Assembly (NCBI GenBank): GCA_948099385.1
Contig: CANUEZ040000104.1
Coordinates: forward strand, 747,001 to 811,000
DNA: 64,000 nucleotides
Origin: Fasciola hepatica
Taxonomy: Eukaryota > Platyhelminthes > Trematoda > Plagiorchiida > Fasciolidae
Direction of reading: 5' to 3'
A model generated the notes under the pieces. It was not told the DNA's origin and searched no databases. It saw only the letters and a program-made list of their open reading frames with translations. The position numbers and the translations under genes are program-made. Of this stretch, positions 52,946 to 63,993 are shown in pieces (position 1 is the stretch's first letter; each line of letters opens with the position of its first letter).

Positions 52946-54090
52946 GGAACACCGCCACTGGAAGGTAGTAAGTAGGACTTCCCCGATGGAGACTGTAACA
53001 GATACGGTCATTCGGGATTATTTCCAGAGGCATATCAACTTTATCATAAAGGCACAGAGAATAATGCTGAAGCAATAAATCAACATAAAGATCATGCAGA
53101 AACACCAGTTTCGCAGTACTTGTACATCGTCTGAAGTCCATATAAGAAGTCTAGTGGCACTGTGAATGTAATTTCGTGCCATATTCCCTTCACTCCATAT
53201 TAATTTCGTCTCAAATGAATATTCTGATCACGCTATAGCTTTCTGGAGAATCGACACGGCCCACACTCTTCCAGCAGCTATTGTGTGACGCCTCGTGATT
53301 CGCATGCTCCGGCAGTTTGTGTTGTTTCAGGTAAGACAGCAGTAACTGAGAGTCCAACTTAATATATGAACACCGGAGAACGTGTTCAGCTGGCCTGTCG
53401 AAAGGTACTAACTTCCATGGGCACGGGAATTCAGTATATTAGCATGCCCACTGAGGGAACACAAGGTCTGTCTAGCCAAAGCCACCAAACTTTCCTACAT
53501 GGATAGTTCTAATTATATTTTCCACAGACGTCATACGTATGCTTCACAGCAAACAATAATAGTTTTGATGTCAGCAGCAATGAGAATCAGGAGCAGGAAC
53601 GTTACGTTACTAATAACAGAGGTACATGATCTGGAATAGAAGTTGTTAGGAGGTAAGTTGGATAGTATAAAGGAAATAAAAAAGCGCCAGAAAAATTACA
53701 CGACACTCGTCCCGACCGAAAAATTGGGGTTTACAAAACGTTTTTCATTAGCAGTATTGCAAACATTTGTGAAACCGGTTGTCTGGGCCTAGATTGCTTA
53801 ACCAGTATGAATGTGTTCTCTACTGTCCCTCTGATAGTTCAGTGGGATTACTCGGCATCGGGGTGATAGGGCACTGTCTGTATTGTATGATGGTGTTGTC
53901 AGACTCTGGTATCGGGGTTGTAGTATGTGTGATGTGTTCCAGCTGACTGTCGTGGATAAATATGCTTCGAATGTTGATGCCGGCGTATCACCCGTGGCTG
54001 AGTGATAAATATAAACTTTCTCCCATCTGCCACAAGGCAGTTTCGCGGGAGTGTATTATGAAACTGATAAGGTCTACTTCATTCACCAAG
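52946..54090. other. No gene; remnant D copy 1 at 53535-53655
   Basis: Anonymous, except that 53535-53655 aligns with 55575-55690 at about 70 percent (ATGCTTCACA.CAA.CAA.GATAG.TTT, GAATGAGAAT, ACATGAT). Confidence 0.35.
53535..53655. repeat. Remnant D, copy 1 (possible Gypsy LTR)
   Basis: Diverged direct repeat of 55575-55690. The two flank a Gypsy gag fragment (55530-55040, minus), compatible with decayed LTR ends. Confidence 0.4.
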
Positions 54091-54770
54091 GGGTCATATT
54101 TGGAAGATTGATTCATGGGTTTCATCCGCATTTGTAGATGCATAAATAGCAAATATCGACAGGTTCTGAGCAGGGCCCTTGAAGCGCGTCAGGGCCAAAC
54201 TCGCATAAACCGGTTTCCTAGAAGTCGGGGTGCTGTTGGCCTTTTTTCTCAGGGCAAATGCGACACCATGGTTTCCGGTGTTGTCCGTGTGCCTACTGCG
54301 ATAAAGCCAGTAAACTGTATCCACTCCCGGAACCTTAACGTAACCTGTGCCGGAGCTGGGCAGTCGAACCTCAGAAAGGCAGACGGTGTCTACAAGGTAA
54401 TCGTGTAGTGTTTGCATTGTAATACTTTGGTTTCTTACGTTTTGAAACGTTCCCACATTCCAACAGTCTGTCTGTTTTTCTACAGTAGATAATTCCAGCT
54501 CGCTGTCTTGTCACCTCGACTGCTAGTACACGAGGCGCGTTTCTTACCGGTGACGCTGTAGCGCTATCAGAATGTGTAGTTTCACGATAATCCCTAGAGT
54601 CTTCGGGATAGTGATGCGAAATGCTGTCCCCAGCACCGTTCGGGGCTTTTGGGATATTCGGTAGCCCAGTCCGTTCTTTCTCGTTCAAGGCTGTATCTCT
54701 AACCTTTTCAAATCCAAATGCAACCCGCACGACATCAGGGACAACAGCCTTCGTAGCGGGCCGCATGCAC
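54090..54770 (-). pseudogene. Non-LTR endonuclease N-terminal fragment
   Basis: Frame 54456-54094, minus: GTFQNVRNQSITMQTLHDYL, DTVCLSEVRLPSSGTGYVKV (catalytic Glu in LSEVR), DNTGNHGVAFALRKKANS and SIFAIYASTNADET, the first two thirds of an APE-type endonuclease. The upstream frame 54766-54371 is basic and Ser/Thr-rich and may be the ORF N-terminus. This subfamily differs from the other endonucleases in the window. No RT is attached. Confidence 0.8.
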
Positions 54771-55039
54771 TACATAATGCAGTCACCGTACATGTTATTT
54801 TAGAAAGGAGGAGGTTAGTCATGTGAAGACTTACCGCGTCCTCAGGCGCTGCTGCTGCTCGTCAACGATCGCTTATTCAGTGAGCTTAAGTCCGCTCTAT
54901 TCACGACTAACCACCGATTTGGTGGCCGTCACCTGATCTGCCCGCTAGCATACAACTCTGCTCAAGGTCAGTACAACCCCGATCGGGATGCAGGTTGTAC
55001 TTAGGGGCTAGGGTCAGACGAATCGTGAATGCACGAGAA

Positions 55040-55530
55040 ATGTTTTCAGTCCCATAAGACCGTGACTGTTTTCGACCTGCCTCCAGTGATCTGGTAAGTA
55101 GCCCTGGAATTGGAGGTTGGTTGTTCCAATAGTCTTGTTTGAATGTTATCTAACTGCAACCCGGTGATAAAAGCGTCTCGCGAAACGTTATCGCTATACC
55201 ATTTGGCGGACACAGAGCGGAATATGTAATTCTTCACTTGCGGTTTAATAACCTGAACGCACTAGTCAATCTTTTATCTGCGGCGACTAGATACGGGATG
55301 AAAACGACTCTTGGGGGTGCGCATAGAAGAACTGGTTGACGCTGATGGCATTTTCGACGGCTTCGTATTCTGAAATATGCACGTAAACGGACGGCGAAAG
55401 AAAGTTGGTGAGCATATCAAGGTTTTCATAGTCATCTGACTGCATTTATTTCAAAAAAGCATTGAAAGTACGGATCCAGTGAGGGTACTGCTTAGAAGCG
55501 TATTGAACATTGATGTTGGTGTCAAACATG
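55040..55530 (-). pseudogene. Ty3/Gypsy gag fragment, second family member
   Basis: From about 55525 on the minus strand: MFDTNINVQ..., PHWIRTFNAFL, LTNFLSPSVYVHISEYEAVE, a segment ending FFYAHPQESF, then RDAFITGLQLDNIQTRLLEQ (55178-55120). The order matches flatworm Gypsy gag, including the gag at 40.6-40.9 kb. Several stops. Confidence 0.75.
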
Positions 55531-55574
55531 CCTTGCCGAAGTTAACGATTCAGGGTTTTACTAGTCCAGTAAGT

Positions 55575-55690
55575 GAACACTTATGCTTCACAACAAGCAA
55601 CGATAGCTTTAGTATGAATGAGAATGAAAATCGGGAGGAGAAACATTATGTTTTGTTCGACTAACAACGGGGGTATATGATGTGAAATCA
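55575..55690. repeat. Remnant D, copy 2 (possible Gypsy LTR)
   Basis: See copy 1 at 53535-53655. It lies about 50 bp upstream (minus sense) of the gag start. Followed at 55687-55699 by two TTCAG-type units of uncertain origin. Confidence 0.4.
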
Positions 55691-56606
55691 GTTCAGTTCA
55701 GAATAAATAATTGAGTAGGTTCTTCGCTTCGTATGTCTTTTTAATAACAAATGACCAAAGTATTGGGGTAGACAAAAGGGAACTACAAAGATGGATTGCA
55801 CACCTCGATCGGTTACTTAGCCGGTCTACATACCAACTTGTGGTACCCCCAGACAACCCCGTGTGATGTGGAATTGATTGTAATCTATCTCTTCAGGCTA
55901 AAATAATTTCTTTCAAGACTGTAAGAAACGACGTTTCCCCCATCATCATCGTCATCATCGTGCAGCGTTAAAAGAGAATGGCGCACCTTCGGGACACCTA
56001 CCGATTCTGTCGTATCGACTGTAATCACGGTGCCATGTTATCATAGTAACAGAAATGTTTATGCAGGTGTGAGCAACTCCCATCCTGCTTGCCATTCTCT
56101 GAACTCACTATAGAACCGTTTACACGAACTGTAAAGGGACCAGCTTCATTGACTGAGTGGCAAAGCTTTTCGTGACCATACTTCCAAATAATTATAATAC
56201 TTCAACGAACGCATACACACGCAGAACAATGCGGGTTGCGCCGTGGAAGACGACCTGTCAACTAAATCGTCAGTCTGCGGAGAATCCTGGAACAGTGTCA
56301 CAAAAGTTCAATAGCCTAATACAGTCGGTTTCGCTGACAGTCCGTCAGAAGAGTCACCCTGTAGCATACTGCTAACCGACGAGATATATGGGGAGTTTCC
56401 AGACTTAGATCGTATTGCTCGAGAAGTTTGTTTTACACCCGAGCTCACGAAGGAGAGTCTTTGGAGTTGGCACTTAGGTTTGGTGTCCCCAGGGCTGTCC
56501 CTTGTCATTATCCTTTTTTAATTGCACCATTGGTTGGATGATGTGGCGTTCACTCGCCGAATACTCGGTCGTACAAATCAACCAAGAGTCCAGGGCAGCA
56601 GATATG
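55691..56606. other. No recognisable gene
   Basis: Only short frames; a CATCATCATCGTCATCATCG run at 55940-55960. Confidence 0.3.
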
Positions 56607-56720
56607 GAATTTAGGCGTGCTGGCTGGTCGGATGAGCTGAGGTTTACGCGTGAAACGTGGAGTCCAAAAGGACAGTCAATCAAACGAAAGTATACCGGAT
56701 TGTATACAACCGATAGTCAG
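56607..56720 (+). mobile_element. 5'-truncated tail of the hammerhead SINE
   Basis: GGTCGGATGAGCTGAGGTTT, then GTGGAGTCCAAAAGGACAGT and CAATCAAACGAAAG align with 39813-39885. The tRNA-like head and hammerhead are absent. Shows that the SINE is a family and that truncated copies exist. Confidence 0.72.
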
Positions 56721-56854
56721 CCGAATTGACCCCGAAGCCAAGGCTATTGAATTAAAAATCAAAAATTAAACTAGACTTTTTGGGAATGGGCAAGCAATGC
56801 CAACGAACAGTTTAAGCAAAGAACACGACTACATGCGTGGTTAAACCACTCGGG

Positions 56855-57795
56855 AGATTTAGGTTTGCCGAGTTTGGAAAAGTATGGAATAAAAAGGCGC
56901 ATACCTTGAAGAACAAATTCTGTGAAGTAAGAAACAACGTGGATGCATCAGAAGTGGAGCAACAATCTTTCCAAAGATAGGAAGCCAGAAAGTCAAGTAA
57001 ACCGCCCCAGTCGGCTGAATTATAGCACCAAAACGTTCGTCTCGAGGTAGGCTGAGAAACAGGTCGGGTAAAGTGGATGTATCAAGGAATAATGGTGGTC
57101 CGACGAGCCATGTTTGGAAAGAGCGATGTCGAGAAGAGAGGAGGGATAAAGGTGAGAATAAGATCAGGAGTATGAGCTCGGTCATCAGATCGGTCTGGGA
57201 TACGTTGAGGAGGTCAGCTAATTGACTCAGGTTATTGACCACAGCGAAAGGCTCGGCTCCGCGCCCCAAAGTCGAGAGGTCACAAGAGTGCACCAACCAT
57301 TCTCGGTTGTGAACATTGAAATCTCCTAAGATAGTGACGTAGCAGTAGGGATTCGCAACATATAAGCTCTCGATATTTGAAGGTAGAAAATCGAAGATAG
57401 GGAAGGAGCCACTGTTGGGAGAGCGATAAACAGCGCGAGAGTAGTGACTGAAGGAGGAATAACGAGAAAGACAGTTGAAAATCGCGACAGGAAAAGTCGA
57501 GATGTGGCATTCGGGAAGTAGCTTCTGATTGGTAGACAAAGATGCAGATGCCAGCTGTTGGTAGAAAGAAGGAATGAACTGAAAGTGCGTGGTGTCTGAA
57601 GAGATGGAGATTTAGATTTCGGTCAAAAGTAGAGCAAGAGAAGAAATTGGTGTACGGAATCAATGTGGTGGTTCAGTCCGCGAACGATGGTGGGAGTAAT
57701 AAGTTTCTGACTTGTTTGCTCATGAGCGGAGAGAGAGTGAAGACGAGAGTTAGTGCGATTGCGTGTTGCCATGATTGTTTGTTTTGAGGAGAACC
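56855..57795 (-). pseudogene. Non-LTR (Jockey-like) endonuclease fragment
   Basis: Minus strand from 57790: an N-terminal piece in frame 57663-57280 (AGICIFVYQSEATSRMPHLD), then frame 57539-56859: SRAVYRSPNSGSFPIFDFLP, YCYVTILGDFNVHNREWLVH (GDFN intact), NNLSQLADLLNVSQTDL and later blocks typical of Jockey-type endonucleases. No RT follows within the window. It differs from the CR1 and RTE endonucleases elsewhere here. Confidence 0.8.
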
Positions 57796-57860
57796 GGCAA
57801 CCATGATCCTGAGACTTGGAGTGGTGAACCACAGGGTCTCAATAGATCAGTAGATCGTAG
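57795..57860 (-). mobile_element. SINE-2 fragment
   Basis: CCTGAGACTTGGAGTGGTGA, then ACCACAGG and CAATAGATCAGTAG match 37978-38030. Very short and low confidence. Confidence 0.45.
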
Positions 57861-58021
57861 CTTCCAAATGTCTCAGTGTGGTCGAGGGTAGGTGCTTCAG
57901 GCTCCGAGATTGCTACTCGTCCTGAACACCTCTCATAGTGCTCTCAGATGACCGTGCGTTTTCTACAGCCTCTGCTGAGGAAGCCCTACTCACCGCCTTC
58001 CCGTGGCGGAGGCGTCCCAAC

Positions 58022-58245
58022 TAGAATGAGAGAACGAAAGCGAACGCCCGGCGCTCTCCATCGGATTGACTGACTGATAGTCAGTCTGGGGGACATGGCT
58101 AAACCCTGATGCCAAACCAACTAGGGGCGGAGTATGAGGCGTACAACAGTATGCTCATCAGCATGTGGCGGAAGGTTGTTCTGGGCACTCGGCATGTGTG
58201 ATCCCTTCCGAAGGGCGTATAGACTGACCAATCAGTCACCAGCCC
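58022..58245. repeat. Dispersed repeat C, copy 2
   Basis: Inverted copy of 52712-52945. It ends about 200 bp before the start of the RTE frame at 58444 and may be the 5' untranslated end of that element. Confidence 0.75.
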
Positions 58246-58443
58246 CCAGAGGGCTACGATACCTTCATACCGTTCTACTGTCTTGTAGGTTAAGCGTTCT
58301 GGTCAAGCGCCCTTTAAGTCAACCTTCTACTTCGGTCTGGTCAACCAGGTAGTATCCAGCCCACATGCATACATGAAATCTCTACATATATTATTACTCG
58401 TTCTCGCACTCGACTTTATTCACTCACTTAAGCTACACAAGTT

Positions 58444-59420
58444 ATGACTGAGATGCCGGCGGTCGGACAAAAGCAACTATCCAATACCACGTCACCTATT
58501 TTCATCCACTGTTTTACACACAACGAAAATAATGCTGTTCCGTGTACTTCTCAGGTTGCTATCGATAAAGACGCTGGGCATGTAAATGAGATCCTTCCTT
58601 CAGTTGTGTGCAGCTCACCAAAACCACTACTGAGACCACATGTGCCACTAAAGCCTGTAGCCTTCAATGTACGCACTCTGATGCAAATATGCCAACAAGT
58701 ATCTTCAGCGCGCACACTCGAGACACTGGCTGTTGACGTCTGCTGCTTATCCGAAACTCGCATTCAGGACCCCACCATCGTAGTTCGTCTGGATTCGCCC
58801 TCAGTACATGCTTTTACTCTACGTTTATCCGGAGAAGCCGAGGCCTTTTCATCTGGTCATGCAGGAGTAGAAATCGCTCTGAGTACTAAAGCTGAGTCTG
58901 CGCTGCGCGACTGGATCCTAGTTAACAGCAGATCATGTGCGATTCGCTTAGAGGATTCGTTCAAAGTTAATAAAGGCTGCGATGGCAATCGTTGTTTGTT
59001 TGTTGTCGCTACCTACGCCTCTACTGACTGCTGTCCAAATACAGACAAAGATGTATTCTACCAGCAACGTCAAAGAACTTCGAAATAAATCTCATAGAGA
59101 CGTGGTGGCACTGGCTGAAGATGTGAACCCCCAGATTGGCCACCTAGGTCCAGACGAGCGAATGCTTGGAGGCCAAAGCGGCGCCAATCATCAACGCACG
59201 GATAACAGCAATCGACTACTCCACCTGTGAGCGGACCATCGCCTATTCTGGTCGAGTACGAACATCCGGAGCATTTTTCGTCGGACCGTTGCATGGCGAC
59301 CGTCATCTGCTAATCTGTTTTGGACACAAATAGACCACATAGTCGTAAGTTACCACTAGTGTGGTTCAGTCATATCTTGTAGGTCGTATTGGAGCACACA
59401 TCTAGATTTAGATCACGTCC
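58444..59420 (+). pseudogene. RTE-like endonuclease
   Basis: Frame 58444-59088 (214 codons) carries KPVAFNVRTLMQICQQVSSA, VCCLSETRIQDPTIVV (catalytic Glu in SETR), ALRDWILVNSRSCAIRLEDS and VATYASTDCCPN. Frameshift near 59050; 58982-59230 continues with VVALAEDVNPQIGHLGPDER, where GDFN/GDMN is changed to EDVN, a loss of key residues. The later block (IDHIVVSYH near 59330) is barely readable. Confidence 0.84.
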
Positions 59421-59479
59421 TACTGTGTTCCGAGTTCATAGTACAGTTTTCCACCAAGTCAAAAATCCGCCGTCAACGG

Positions 59480-61590
59480 ATAGACGTAGGCAAACTTTGC
59501 TGGACGTCGGTCCGGGAGAGATATCAGAATGAGCTTGCTGACCAGCTAAGTAGCTACACACACGATGACCTGTCGGACCGCTGGCAGCACATCCAAGACG
59601 CTATTAAAGTATCGAGTACCACATCTTGTGGGTTAGTCACAAGGCATGCAGTATCGCACTGGATCTCATCAGGTTCTCTGAAATTGCTAGACAGTCGCCG
59701 AAATATCCCTGCCGGAAGCGAAAACCACAATGCCCGCACCCTACTACGAAGAAGTTTAATGAGAAGTTTGTGCAGAGACCGAGAGAATTGGTGGTCAGAT
59801 CGAGTGGCCGAAATGGAACAAGCTGCTGCCACCGGCAAATCTCCGGTACTTTTCCAGCTCATCCAATCTACTGGGACCAGAAAGCCTGGAGTGAGCGAAA
59901 TGATTTGCGAGGCAAACGGCCAACCAGTCCACTATCTTTCACGGCGCATAGACCGATGGACAGAACACTTTGAAGAGCAGTTTAAGTGGCCTTCATCGCC
60001 AGCGTCCCCACTCAGTAGCCCGTTTGAACCGGCACAAGCTCATGGGTTGTCTACACTAGCCCACCCACAGAAGAAGAAATCGATCGTGCGCCCCAACTCG
60101 TGAAACTCAATAAAGCTTCTGGCCCTCTTCAGAGATGGCTGCGCACACCTCTCCAAAGCGCTCGCCAGCTCCTTCTCCGAGATTTGGCCCCACGACTGTC
60201 CCTGAAAGATGAGGCGCCAGAAACATCTGCTCCCTTAATCGAGGGATAAGTTTGATCTCAGTCGCATCAAAGTTGTTAGCGTCCGTAATCCTCCAAAGAT
60301 TGTCCCCAGTGCGCGAACAGCAAGTCCATGGAGAAAAGTCCGGTTTTCGTCCCAACCGCGGGTGCATCAACCAAATTTCACCATCCGTCAGATATCTGAG
60401 CTCTGCCACACATATTGTAGACCGACGGTAATCACATTCTTGGATATCCGAGCAGCTTTTGATTCCGTTGACAGGTTGGCCCTCTTGGATTGTCTCATCA
60501 GGCAGAGAGTGCCTGATAAGTTTGTGAAAATCATCGAAGCTCTATACCATTAGATTTCAGGCCGAGTACAACCATATCGTCATCTTACTTTCCAGTCGGA
60601 AACGGCGTGCGTCAAGATTGTCCACTCTCACCCTTCTTGTTCAATTTCGTAATCGACGACATCCTAAAATAGGCACAAAGAAATCAAACGAACGAAGGCG
60701 TTGAGCACCTACCTGGTAACAGACTTTCAGACTTGGACTATGCAGATGACATCGCATTGGTTTGAGACGATGCTACTGTGACACAGTGCATCCTAGATAA
60801 CCTCGCATCGTCTGTGTTGCGGCACGGAATGTGCTTTTCACCCCCCTCCGAAGTGTAAAGTGCTTCTACAAGACTGTCAGGAATCCATCCCCGCACTTAC
60901 CCTCGGTAATGATCGGTCAGAAGTCGTTGAAAAGTTTGTCTACTTGGGAAACTGTATAGCTTCCGATGGACGGATTGGAGACGATGTGGGTAACCGAATA
61001 GCAAAAACTCAATTGGCGTTTTGCAATTTACGTCACCTGTGGAGACGGAGTGACATCACTCTCCGACTGAAAGGTAGGATGTACAACGTTGCTGTGCGTA
61101 GTGTGCTCCTATACGCTTGTGATACCTGGCCTGTTCGAGCGGCCACTGTGGATCAGTTGTCCGTGTTCGATCATCGATGCCTGAGGAGTATCTCGTTAGT
61201 CTAGTGGCAGCAGCGAATAAGCAATTCCGCAGTTCGGACGCGCATCTACGGAACCGGGCGTGCCGCGTATACAATTAATGCTATCACATAACTCCATCAG
61301 CTTCGTTAGCTGGGACATGTGCTACATATGTCACCTCATCGACTTCCCCATCGTGCTCCATTCACTGACCCTAAAGTTGGCTGGAAACGACAACGTGGAG
61401 GCCAAATCATGACATGGCACCGGCCTGTCAAAGTGTTGACGTCAGGACTTGCTTTTGTCGGTTCCTCGTGCTTGCATGGTTGGGGACCTCGAGATCCACT
61501 ACACAGCTGGCTGGAAACTTCGTCGAATATGGCCCAGTGTCATGCTCATTGGCGGTTATGTTGTGACAGGTTGTGTTCGAACTCCTGAGA
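59480..61590 (+). pseudogene. RTE-like linker, RT and C-terminal domain
   Basis: Linker frames 59626-60103 contain RENWWSDRVAEMEQAAATGK and RRIDRWTEHFEEQFKWP. RT pieces: GISLISVASKLL near 60247-60280, GFRPNRGCINQI near 60340-60375, VITFLDIRAAFDSVDRLALL (frame 60362-60553), GVRQDCPLSPFLFNFVIDD near 60605-60660 and the intact active site LDYADDIALV at 60731-60760. Tail: VEKFVYLGNCIASDGRIGDD (60928-60985), NLRHLWRRSDITLRLKGRMY, SVLLYACDTWPVRA (60860-61204), and GWGPRDPLHSWLETSSNMAQ (61480-61540). Most motifs survive but in at least six frames. Confidence 0.86.
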
Positions 61591-61681
61591 AACTTCCCCT
61601 TCGATTCTTCACTTTCATTTTGTTGTCTCATGTTTTTCCATGGGACCACACCTCTGTACACTGTGCCGGGTTATCGGTGAA

Positions 61682-61698
61682 TACACACACACACACAC

Positions 61699-61786
<88 letters not shown>
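61682..61786. repeat. Compound (CA)n(TA)n microsatellite
   Basis: About nine CA units followed by about 43 TA units, uninterrupted. It directly follows the RTE copy and may have grown from its 3' repeat. Such a tract is a common assembly weak point. Confidence 0.95.
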
Positions 61787-61789
<3 letters not shown>

Positions 61790-62399
61790 GATCAGGCGTG
61801 ATAACGAGCTGGTAGCAGCAAAACGATCTTCGTGGGCTGGATTGTGCTACGAGATTCAGTTCAGTTCTGTCATCCGTTCACCTCACCTGTTTGCTTTGGT
61901 TTTGGTTTCGACCACATAGCATCGTCGAGTCGAGAGCTAAATGAATAAAAGCATTGGAAGCAGGAGAACAGAAAAGAAAATTATAAATGCAACTCATGAT
62001 GACTAGCAAAAGTCTCGAAGGCAACCACGCCGCTGACCACGGCACGTAGCCATGTCAACCAATGTTTCTAACCAGCCGCTAGGCGAATTTTGTGAGCCCC
62101 TACCCGATAGTCTAACACGTCCCACTCGTCCTAGTCCATTGGTCAAGGCTTCCATATATCTTCTTCATGTCATGAACCGGCCACCTCGACCTACCTCCCA
62201 GTTATTGCCTACCTCGGAAAACAGCGTACACCGAGAATGCCCATCATGGTGCATACATAACACATGTCCCAATAATCATTAATCTGTCTGGACTCAACTT
62301 TTGTTCCCACCACTGACCTCTGACTCCCAATACCCTAAACCTTGCCTTGGTATTGCTGACACGACGTTACCAGCATATTCGAGCAGTGCTACGAAAAAA
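61787..62399. other. No recognisable gene
   Basis: Short frames only, including a proline-rich 76-codon frame at 62052-62282 of unknown meaning. A GATTCAGTTCAGTTC run at 61854-61868 resembles a reversed TGAAC-type tail, but no CR1 sequence adjoins it. Confidence 0.3.
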
Positions 62400-62600
62400 G
62401 TGATGTTTGGACATCGGCGGTCTTCATCTGTCTTGTACCCTTAATGGCCATGTTTTTGAGGCGTATAGAAGGATGAATCTTACTAGTAATGTACACTCAA
62501 CCCTTGACAGACAATCAGATGTCACACCTACGCGCCACAGGTGGTTCAAGTAGCAAAACCCAAACGCACTCTGCGTACGTCTGCATCTGACCACCTGGTG
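62400..62600 (-). pseudogene. RTE-like RT C-terminal fragment
   Basis: Minus-strand frame 62612-62424 contains FCYLNHLWRVGVTS and LLVRFILLYASKTWPLRVQD, matching NLRHLWRRSDIT and SVLLYACDTWPVRA in the RTE copy at 61.0-61.15 kb. Opposite orientation and only about 65 codons long. Confidence 0.75.
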
Positions 62601-63126
62601 AGATGTAACCATTTAAGTAACTAAATTTGAACCAAGGTCTACCCTGCTAGAAAACCTTTTGATACAGGGCTTACCCAGTCACACAGCAGCTTTTTCACTT
62701 CAAAGAGGTAAGACGTATTCCAAACATTGTTACACTGTTATGAAAAAACCTTCACCTTACCTGGATCCTAACTTAGCATCGCCCGCGTGCTAAGTCATAC
62801 AGTCTACTATCCGAGCACAAATCGATGCCGGTATTGTCACGAGTACAGGGCTACCTCCGAAATGTATCTAATTAAAATATCTAAAAGAAAGGGAGTTGGA
62901 GGGTTACCCATACCACTTCTCGTGATGAACTCAAGTGAGAGATGAAAAATCACTGCAAGCACGAACCGCTGCGGTCAAAATCGAAATCGGAGCGCTTAAG
63001 CTCAGCATCAAAACCATTCACGAGATGATTTCTTTTTGCATGCGGTGAACCTATGGATACTCAAGTTTCATTTGTTCACATGGAGTATCCAAATGGCTGT
63101 AATGTGATTTTTGTTCTTTATTTCAG
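62601..63126. other. Upstream region of the host gene at 63.1 kb
   Basis: No coding sequence recognised. The last bases form a strong acceptor: a T-rich tract and TTTATTTCAG ending at 63126. So this is either an intron after an unseen 5' exon or the intergenic outron before a spliced-leader acceptor. No obvious promoter motif. Confidence 0.4.
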
Positions 63127-63187
63127 ACTCAAGGCAGCAGTTGCACGAATTCAATAGCTCTTTACCTGTGCTCTTTAACCAGACCAA

Positions 63188-63993
63188 ATGGACATACAAC
63201 CTTTGTTGAAGTCATTGCATGTGGACAAAATCGAGCAGTGGCACGTTTTATTTGCTGCAAGCACAACAATTGCACTTATGGTGTTCACCTATGTTTGTTA
63301 CCACTTCATGTCCCACAAACGTCTTTCGAGGTCGAAAAAATCGAAAACTCATAAGAAGCGAAATGATGAGAAGAGGACTACGACCGAGCCTTCGGTTGAT
63401 GTTGCTAATTCCTTAAAGGACCCAGCGGCACCTTCGGCGTCATTTTCAAAACAGACAAAAGCCACGCGAAAGAAGCAAGCACTAGTAGTTCACGAGTCTA
63501 TAATTGAACCAGTGGTTTCAACTGTCAAAGCCGCGCCGATTGAGGCTGCGGTGAATATTCCACAGTCTGAGGTGAGTTTAGTTGCCGTCCTGTTTTTGTT
63601 ACCTTTTTCTCCCAGCCCAAAACGGATTCTTCCGATATCGATGATGGTCAATGGATCGAAGTTCGGAAGGGCAAAAGAGACACAAAAAATATTCCAAACC
63701 ACCATGCAGATAGATCAGAGACGGTTCCTAACCAGAATAAAGGTTTGACCCCGGAAAACCAAGCACCCTCGGTCAAGAAACGTGAAACTAACGACAGAAA
63801 AGGGAAACAATCCTCGGGACTAGGTAGTGCTAAGACCGGAAGAATCTTACATCCCGGTTACAAACCGATTGAAGAACCTGACTTCACAAAACCACCAAAA
63901 CCAAATCGACGTGGTTTAAAGGACGAGGAAGAAGAGGAATGGCAGGAAGTTCGATTTTCTCGACGGGGTCGCAAATTCACCAATAAGGAGTAG
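63188..63993 (+). CDS. Host gene: membrane-anchored Lys-rich protein (253 aa)
   Basis: Coding exons 63188-63571 (128 codons) and 63616-63993 (125 codons plus TAG), joined across a 44-bp GT...AG intron at phase 0. The ATG is 61 nt after an AG acceptor at 63126. N-terminus of about 18 residues, one hydrophobic helix (about 19-41, HVLFAASTTIALMVFTYVCY), then a strongly basic stretch (SHKRLSRSKKSKTHKKR), which predicts an uncleaved signal anchor with the basic tail in the cytosol. The rest is low complexity, Lys/Ser/Pro-rich, with two related Trp motifs: DDGQWIEVRKGKR just after the intron and EEWQEVRFSRRGRK at the C-terminus. The layout recalls ER-anchored proteins such as LYRIC/metadherin or p180, but I cannot assign a family. 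No stops or frameshifts. Confidence 0.75.

Larger units (their letters stand above)
58246..61680 (+). mobile_element. RTE-like retrotransposon, long degraded copy
   Basis: About 3.4 kb in canonical order: leader, endonuclease (58444-59420), linker (59450-60110), RT (60110-60850), tail (60860-61590) and 3' untranslated region ending in a CA/TA microsatellite at 61682. Many frameshifts and stops. It is a third sequence variant of the RTE-like family found at 36 and 46 kb. Confidence 0.86.

Noticed and set aside
56320..56350. Minus-strand CTGACGG...GCGAAAC as a hammerhead
   Set aside because: One core base is wrong and no stem II or stem I is possible.
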